From Nocardioides soli (GTDB lineage Bacteria; Actinomycetota; Actinomycetes; Propionibacteriales; Nocardioidaceae), in assembly GCF_014191495.1 (NCBI RefSeq), contig NZ_JACHWR010000001.1:1488001-1552000 (forward strand): a stretch of 64,000 nucleotides of DNA, written 5' to 3'. A program made the translations under genes and the position numbers. Shown here in pieces: positions 63,811 to 64,000 of this stretch; position 1 is the first letter of the stretch; every line of letters starts with the position of its first letter. The notes under the pieces are model-generated. The model had not been told where the DNA came from and made no database searches. It was given only the letters and a program-made list of their open reading frames with translations.

Positions 63811-64000
63811 TTACGAGCCGAAGCGCCGCTCGCGCTGCGCGTAGGCACGGATCGCGCGCAGGAAGTCGACCCGCCGGAAGTCGGGCCAGTAGGCCTCGCA
63901 GAAGTAGAACTCCGACTTCGCCGACTGCCACAGCAGGAAGCCGCCGAGGCGCTGCTCCCCCGACGTACGGATCACCAGGTCGGGATCGGGCTGGCCCTTG
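63811..64000 (-). CDS. uppS: Isoprenyl (undecaprenyl) diphosphate synthase, C-terminal part
   Basis: The last 62 codons of a leftward gene, ending at TAA 63811. They encode [22 protein letters not shown] followed by EFYF and YWPDF, the C-terminal region of cis-prenyltransferases, including the RTSGEQR motif that binds the pyrophosphate of the homoallylic substrate. The enzyme makes the lipid carrier for cell-wall synthesis. Its start is outside the window. Confidence 0.93.
   Translation of the reverse strand, partial: KGQPDPDLVIRTSGEQRLGGFLLWQSAKSEFYFCEAYWPDFRRVDFLRAIRAYAQRERRFGS

Overview
The window is very GC-rich DNA with dense, often overlapping genes, frequent GTG starts and typical actinobacterial families (DUF4245, DUF1707, DUF6542, seven-iron ferredoxin, PIN-PhoH protein, MsiK-type sugar ABC ATPases). 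Gene content and order suggest Nocardioidaceae, probably Nocardioides; that assignment is inference from recalled gene families and order, not from a search.

Region 1 (1-23.1 kb) is mostly housekeeping: the start of ychF, a MOSC protein, exonuclease III, RmuC, a YciO-type Sua5 protein, ispH, xseA-xseB, DUF4245, class II fructose bisphosphatase (glpX) and class I fumarase. Two transport blocks sit inside it. One is an ion permease followed by a TOBE-domain regulator and modABC for molybdate (7.5-11.9 kb). The other is a sugar ABC system with two MsiK-type ATPases (14.9-20.5 kb). Palindromic repeats and a MITE-like element occupy the gaps.

Region 2 (23.1-58.7 kb) is a catabolic block lying between the two fumarase genes. 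Its left part has an IclR regulator, a flavin aromatic hydroxylase with its DUF2783 partner, a homogentisate-dioxygenase-family ring-cleavage enzyme, a hydrolase and an amine/amino-acid oxidase. A 73-bp tandem repeat array (29.8-30.3 kb) separates these from two long leftward operons. Operon I (52.7 to 40.7 kb) encodes a creatininase-family hydrolase, a fumarate-reductase-like flavoprotein, a lone [2Fe-2S] protein, UbiX, a GntR/HutC regulator, UbiD, a 4,5-dihydroxyphthalate-decarboxylase-like protein, a three-subunit molybdenum hydroxylase and an aldehyde dehydrogenase. Operon II (40.5 to 30.3 kb) encodes a peptide/nickel-type ABC importer, an amidohydrolase, a class III aminotransferase and two short-chain dehydrogenases. 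The two operon promoters carry an identical 14-bp element over the -10/start region, so both are probably controlled by the GntR protein. The block looks like an import and degradation system for an unknown, probably heteroaromatic, carboxylate; the substrate is not readable from the sequence.

Divergent from operon I is a korA-ferredoxin-korB set for a 2-oxoacid:ferredoxin oxidoreductase. korA is interrupted by an intact IS256-family element with an 8-bp target duplication, and removing the element restores the reading frame.

Region 3 (57.6-64 kb) holds a cysteine-synthase-family enzyme, a small zinc-ribbon protein, a spermidine-synthase-like protein, class II fumarase (fumC), a lytic-transglycosylase-like protein, the PIN-PhoH protein and the end of an isoprenyl (undecaprenyl) diphosphate synthase. 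No tRNA, rRNA, CRISPR array or known riboswitch was recognised.
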